A stretch of DNA of 64,000 bases from CADEDH01 sp050330635 (GTDB taxonomy: Bacteria; Actinomycetota; Acidimicrobiia; Acidimicrobiales; SZUA-35), in the NCBI GenBank assembly GCA_050330635.1, contig JBHJNQ010000057.1, positions 91,430 through 155,429 of the forward strand. Reading direction: 5' to 3'. The position numbers and the translations under genes were made by a program. The notes beneath the pieces are model-generated. The model did no database searches. It was not told the DNA's origin and was given only the letters and a program-made list of their open reading frames with translations. Positions 61,678 to 64,000 of this stretch are shown in pieces. Position 1 is the first letter of the stretch, and the number at the start of each line of letters is the position of its first letter.

Positions 61678-62706
61678 ATGCGACTGTCTCTCGGACTCGG
61701 CTACTGGTCGGCCGGTCCCCCACCCGGTACGACGGAACAGATCGCCACCGCCGAACGCCTCGGGTTCGACTGCATCTGGACGGCCGAGGCCTACGGCTCC
61801 GACGCCCTGACCCCGCTGGCGTGGTGGGGGGCGGCCACCTCGACCATCGGTCTCGGCACCTCGATCTGCCAGCTGTCGGCCCGGACCCCGGCGGCCATGG
61901 CCATGGCCGCCCTGTCGATCGACCACCTGTCGGGTGGGCGGTTCCGCCTCGGTCTCGGGGCCTCGGGGCCCCAGGTGGTCGAGGGCTGGTACGGCCAGCC
62001 CTACCCGAAGCCGCTCGCCCGGACCAGGGAGTACGTGGAGATCATCCGCAAGATCTGGGCCCGCGACGAGCCCGTCTCGTACCACGGGGAGCACTACCAG
62101 CTCCCCTACGAGGGTGGCGCCGGTCTCGGCAAGCCCCTCAAGTCGACGGTCCACCCTCTCCGCTCCGACATCCCCATCTACCTCGGGGCCGAGGGCCCGA
62201 AAAACGTCGCACTCACCGCCGAGATCGCCGACGGCTGGCTCCCGTTGTTCTTCGCCCCCAAGGACAACGGCTTCTACCTCGACGCCCTGAACGCCGGGTT
62301 CACCGCCGCCGGGGGCGGCAAGGGGCTCGACGCCTTCGACGTGGCCGCCGTCGTCCCCGTCGTCATCAACGACGACATCGAGGCCGCGGCCGACGCCATC
62401 CGTCCCATGCTCGCCCTGTACGCCGGCGGCATGGGGGCTCGCGACGCCAACTTCCACCTCGACGTGTTCTCCCGCATGGGCTACGACGGCGAGTGCGCCA
62501 AGATCCAGGAGCTCTACCTGGCGGGCGACAAGAAGGCCGCCATCGCCACCGTTCCCACCGCCATGGTGGAGGACATCGCCCTGATCGGCCCGATCGACAA
62601 GATCCGCCACGACCTGGCGGCGTGGGACGAGTCGGTGGTGAACACCCTCGTGATCAGCGGTCCACCACCCCTGCTGGAGGCCGTGGCCGACATCGTGAGC
62701 CGCTGA
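61678..62706 (+). CDS. LLM-class F420-dependent oxidoreductase
   Basis: 342 aa. MRLSLGLGYWSAGPPPGTTE, AERLGFDCIWTAEAYGSDAL, TSICQLSARTPAAMAMAALS, RFRLGLGASGPQVVEGWYGQ. These match the F420-dependent LLM subfamily often annotated as Rv2161c/Rv0132-like. GGAGG precedes the ATG by 7 bases. Substrate unknown. Convergent with menA. Confidence 0.9.
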   Translation: MRLSLGLGYWSAGPPPGTTEQIATAERLGFDCIWTAEAYGSDALTPLAWWGAATSTIGLGTSICQLSARTPAAMAMAALSIDHLSGGRFRLGLGASGPQVVEGWYGQPYPKPLARTREYVEIIRKIWARDEPVSYHGEHYQLPYEGGAGLGKPLKSTVHPLRSDIPIYLGAEGPKNVALTAEIADGWLPLFFAPKDNGFYLDALNAGFTAAGGGKGLDAFDVAAVVPVVINDDIEAAADAIRPMLALYAGGMGARDANFHLDVFSRMGYDGECAKIQELYLAGDKKAAIATVPTAMVEDIALIGPIDKIRHDLAAWDESVVNTLVISGPPPLLEAVADIVSR

Positions 62707-62752
62707 GCCAGCCGGCCTGGTCCCAACCGGCCTGGTTCCAGCCGGCGGAGGA

Positions 62753-63664
62753 TCAGCCGCCGAGGGCCAGGCCGACGGCGAGGGCCAAACCGGTGAGGAG
62801 CTGGGTCCGACCGGTGGCACCCAACACGGGTATCAGGGCCGGGCCGGTGGCGCCACCGGTCACGGCCCGCACCGGGACGACGGCGGTGGCTAGGCCGGCC
62901 AGGGCGATCACCGCCGGCCACCGCACGAAGGCACAAGCCACGATCCCGGCCGCCGCCACCACCAGCAGACCGAGGTAGAGGCGGCGGGTGGCGGCGTCGC
63001 CGAGGCGGACGGCCATCGTCCGCTTACCGGCGGCGGCGTCGCCCGGGATGTCGCGCAGGTTGTTGACGACCAGCAGGGCGACGGCCAGCAGCCCCACCGG
63101 CACCGCCGCCACCACCGACAGCCCGGTCACCCGTTCGGTGTGGACGTAGGCGGAGCCGACGGTGGCCACCAACCCGAAGAAGACGAAGACGAACACCTCG
63201 CCCAGCCCGAGATACCCGTACGGCTTGGGGCCTCCCGTGTAGGCCCACCCGGCCACGATCGACACCGCCCCCACCACCAGCAGCTCGGGCCCCACGGCCA
63301 GCGCCAGGGCCGCGCCGGCCACCCCGGCGGCGGCGAAGGCGGCGAGGGCGGCCCGCTTCACCTGACCGGCCGTGCGCAGACCGCTGCCGACCAGGCGGAG
63401 CGGCCCGACCCGTTCGGTGTCGGTCCCCCGCTCACCGTCGGCGTAGTCGTTGACGTAGTTGGTGGCCACCTGCAGGGCGAGCGACACCACCAGGGCCGCC
63501 ACGGCCCGCCACCACACGACGGTGGCCCCGTCGACCCCGACGGCGCACGCCGTTCCCACCGCCACCGGCACCACGGCGGCCGGCAGCGTCCTCGGCCGGG
63601 CCCCGACCAGCCACAGCCGCCACCCCGTCGGTGGGCCGCCCGGGTGACCTACTGGTTGCGCCAT
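62753..63664 (-). CDS. menA: 1,4-dihydroxy-2-naphthoate polyprenyltransferase
   Basis: 303 aa UbiA-superfamily membrane prenyltransferase that joins a polyprenyl chain to 1,4-dihydroxy-2-naphthoate in menaquinone synthesis. First Asp motif NYVNDYADGERGTD, second NNLRDIPGDAAAGKRTMAVR (both bind Mg-diphosphate), with about eight membrane helices between and after. Start RTLPAAVVPVAVG is typical of MenA. A MurF-like relic lies just upstream. Other men genes are not in the window. Confidence 0.93.
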   Translation of the reverse strand: MAQPVGHPGGPPTGWRLWLVGARPRTLPAAVVPVAVGTACAVGVDGATVVWWRAVAALVVSLALQVATNYVNDYADGERGTDTERVGPLRLVGSGLRTAGQVKRAALAAFAAAGVAGAALALAVGPELLVVGAVSIVAGWAYTGGPKPYGYLGLGEVFVFVFFGLVATVGSAYVHTERVTGLSVVAAVPVGLLAVALLVVNNLRDIPGDAAAGKRTMAVRLGDAATRRLYLGLLVVAAAGIVACAFVRWPAVIALAGLATAVVPVRAVTGGATGPALIPVLGATGRTQLLTGLALAVGLALGG

Positions 63665-63675
63665 GGTCGGCGACC

Positions 63676-63800
63676 CTACTCGGCGGTGAGGAGGGCCCGG
63701 GCCAGGACCTCGAGCCCGGCCACCCGGCTCCCCTTGACCAGCACCGCCGTCCCGGCCCCCCTCCGGCCCGCCGTCACGGCCCGTACGCAGGCGCTGGCCT
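63676..63800 (-). pseudogene. MurF C-terminal fragment
   Basis: Reads GTAVLVKGSRVAGLEVLARA then LLTAE and a TAG. This is the extreme C-terminus of UDP-MurNAc-tripeptide:D-Ala-D-Ala ligase (canonical VLVKGSRSAGLE). Upstream in frame are about 30 codons without MurF similarity, then the preceding gene's stop. The ATP-binding and central domains are missing. Confidence 0.55.
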
Positions 63801-63868
63801 CGAGGCCTACCGGGCGCTGCGCGTCCGGCGGTATCACCTCCCCGGGTGCGCGGGAGCCTCGTCGCCGC

Positions 63869-64000
63869 TCACCAGCTCCCGGTGCTGCGCCCCCCGCCGA
63901 AGGAGTGTCCGCCACCGCCGCCACCGAAGCTGCGACCCCCGCCACCACCGAAACTGCGCCCCCCGCCGCCGCCACCCGGCGCCGTTCCGCCACCCCACCC
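63869..64000 (-). CDS. C-terminus of a Gly-rich-tailed membrane protein (TPM/DUF2207-like), partial
   Basis: The frame entering at the window end reads GGGGGGRSFGGGGGRSF, then HSFGGGRSTGSW and a TGA at 63869. Such Gly-Ser-Phe repeat tails ending in SW close TPM-domain and DUF2207 membrane proteins of bacteria. Only about 43 residues are in the window, so the family is inferred from the tail alone. 5' end outside the window. Confidence 0.55.
   Translation of the reverse strand, partial: GWGGGTAPGGGGGGRSFGGGGGRSFGGGGGGHSFGGGRSTGSW

Noticed and set aside
1..64000. CRISPR array, insertion sequence, integrase or prophage
   Set aside because: No regularly spaced repeats, transposase-like proteins, terminal inverted repeats or phage structural genes were seen; tRNA-Val at 57516 has no integrase beside it.

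Overview
This is a 64 kb, very GC-rich window with dense coding on both strands, many GTG starts and frequent 4-base ATGA/GTGA overlaps. It also has several F420-type oxidoreductases (one Ddn-like protein, three intact LLM proteins and one LLM relic), a menaquinone-synthesis MenA, a Tat-exported protein and many acyl-CoA enzymes. Together these suggest an actinobacterium, most likely a member of the Acidimicrobiia or a similar heterotrophic lineage. This placement is inferred from gene content; no rRNA is present. The only RNA gene seen is a tRNA-Val(CAC). I see no CRISPR array, insertion sequence, integrase or prophage.

Layout: 0.3-9 kb holds a broken carboxylesterase, a three-gene overlapping operon (AttH/DUF7064-like protein, small protein, APH-like phosphotransferase), a Ddn-like protein, a divergent hotdog dehydratase/CoA ligase pair and a glycosyltransferase. 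At 8.9-12.3 kb is a translationally coupled TcuA-like / PrpF-like / isocitrate-lyase-superfamily operon that looks like a tricarboxylate or methylated-dicarboxylate catabolic cassette. At 12.4-19.6 kb are a cyclase-family hydrolase, a structured noncoding stretch, a CaCA exchanger, pyrophosphatase, isoaspartyl peptidase and an N-acyl-D-amino-acid deacylase. At 19.7-29 kb lie amidase/dienelactone hydrolase, aminotransferase/enoyl-CoA hydratase, RidA, an NAD-dependent epimerase and two LLM oxidoreductases. At 29-36.4 kb are a lower-GC gap, a PRC-barrel protein, an acyl-CoA dehydrogenase and a TetR/ABC exporter locus. At 36.4-45.7 kb are a branched-chain-type binding lipoprotein, an 813-aa double CoA transferase, a putative metallopeptidase lipoprotein, a queuosine-salvage protein, glycogen synthase and a UspA protein. 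At 46-64 kb are an unusual family-A DNA polymerase with 3'-5' exonuclease, a phosphoesterase, SDRs, an MFS/lipoprotein pair, a Tat-exported cyclase, a CoA transferase, a QEGLA-motif metalloprotein, an amidase, a DnaJ-membrane protein, an LLM oxidoreductase and MenA.

The most striking pattern is the number of collapsed genes between intact ones. At least nine short stretches keep only recognisable pieces, often both ends, of well-known proteins: carboxylesterase, AMP-forming acyl-CoA synthetase, LLM oxidoreductase, two CaiB-type CoA transferases, Fe/Mn superoxide dismutase, GH15 glycoside hydrolase, a phytase-esterase-like propeller abutting a PPK2 tail, and MurF. The middles are missing and the frame is usually broken. 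This is either ongoing gene erosion by internal deletion or an assembly/consensus artefact. It is directly visible in the sequence and needs read-level checking.

Metabolically the region points to catabolism of acyl-CoA, amide and ester substrates (three CoA transferases or relics, acyl-CoA dehydrogenase, hydratases, ligase, amidases, SDRs), with uptake by a branched-chain-type binding protein. Housekeeping genes (ppa, menA, glgA, tRNA) are interspersed.
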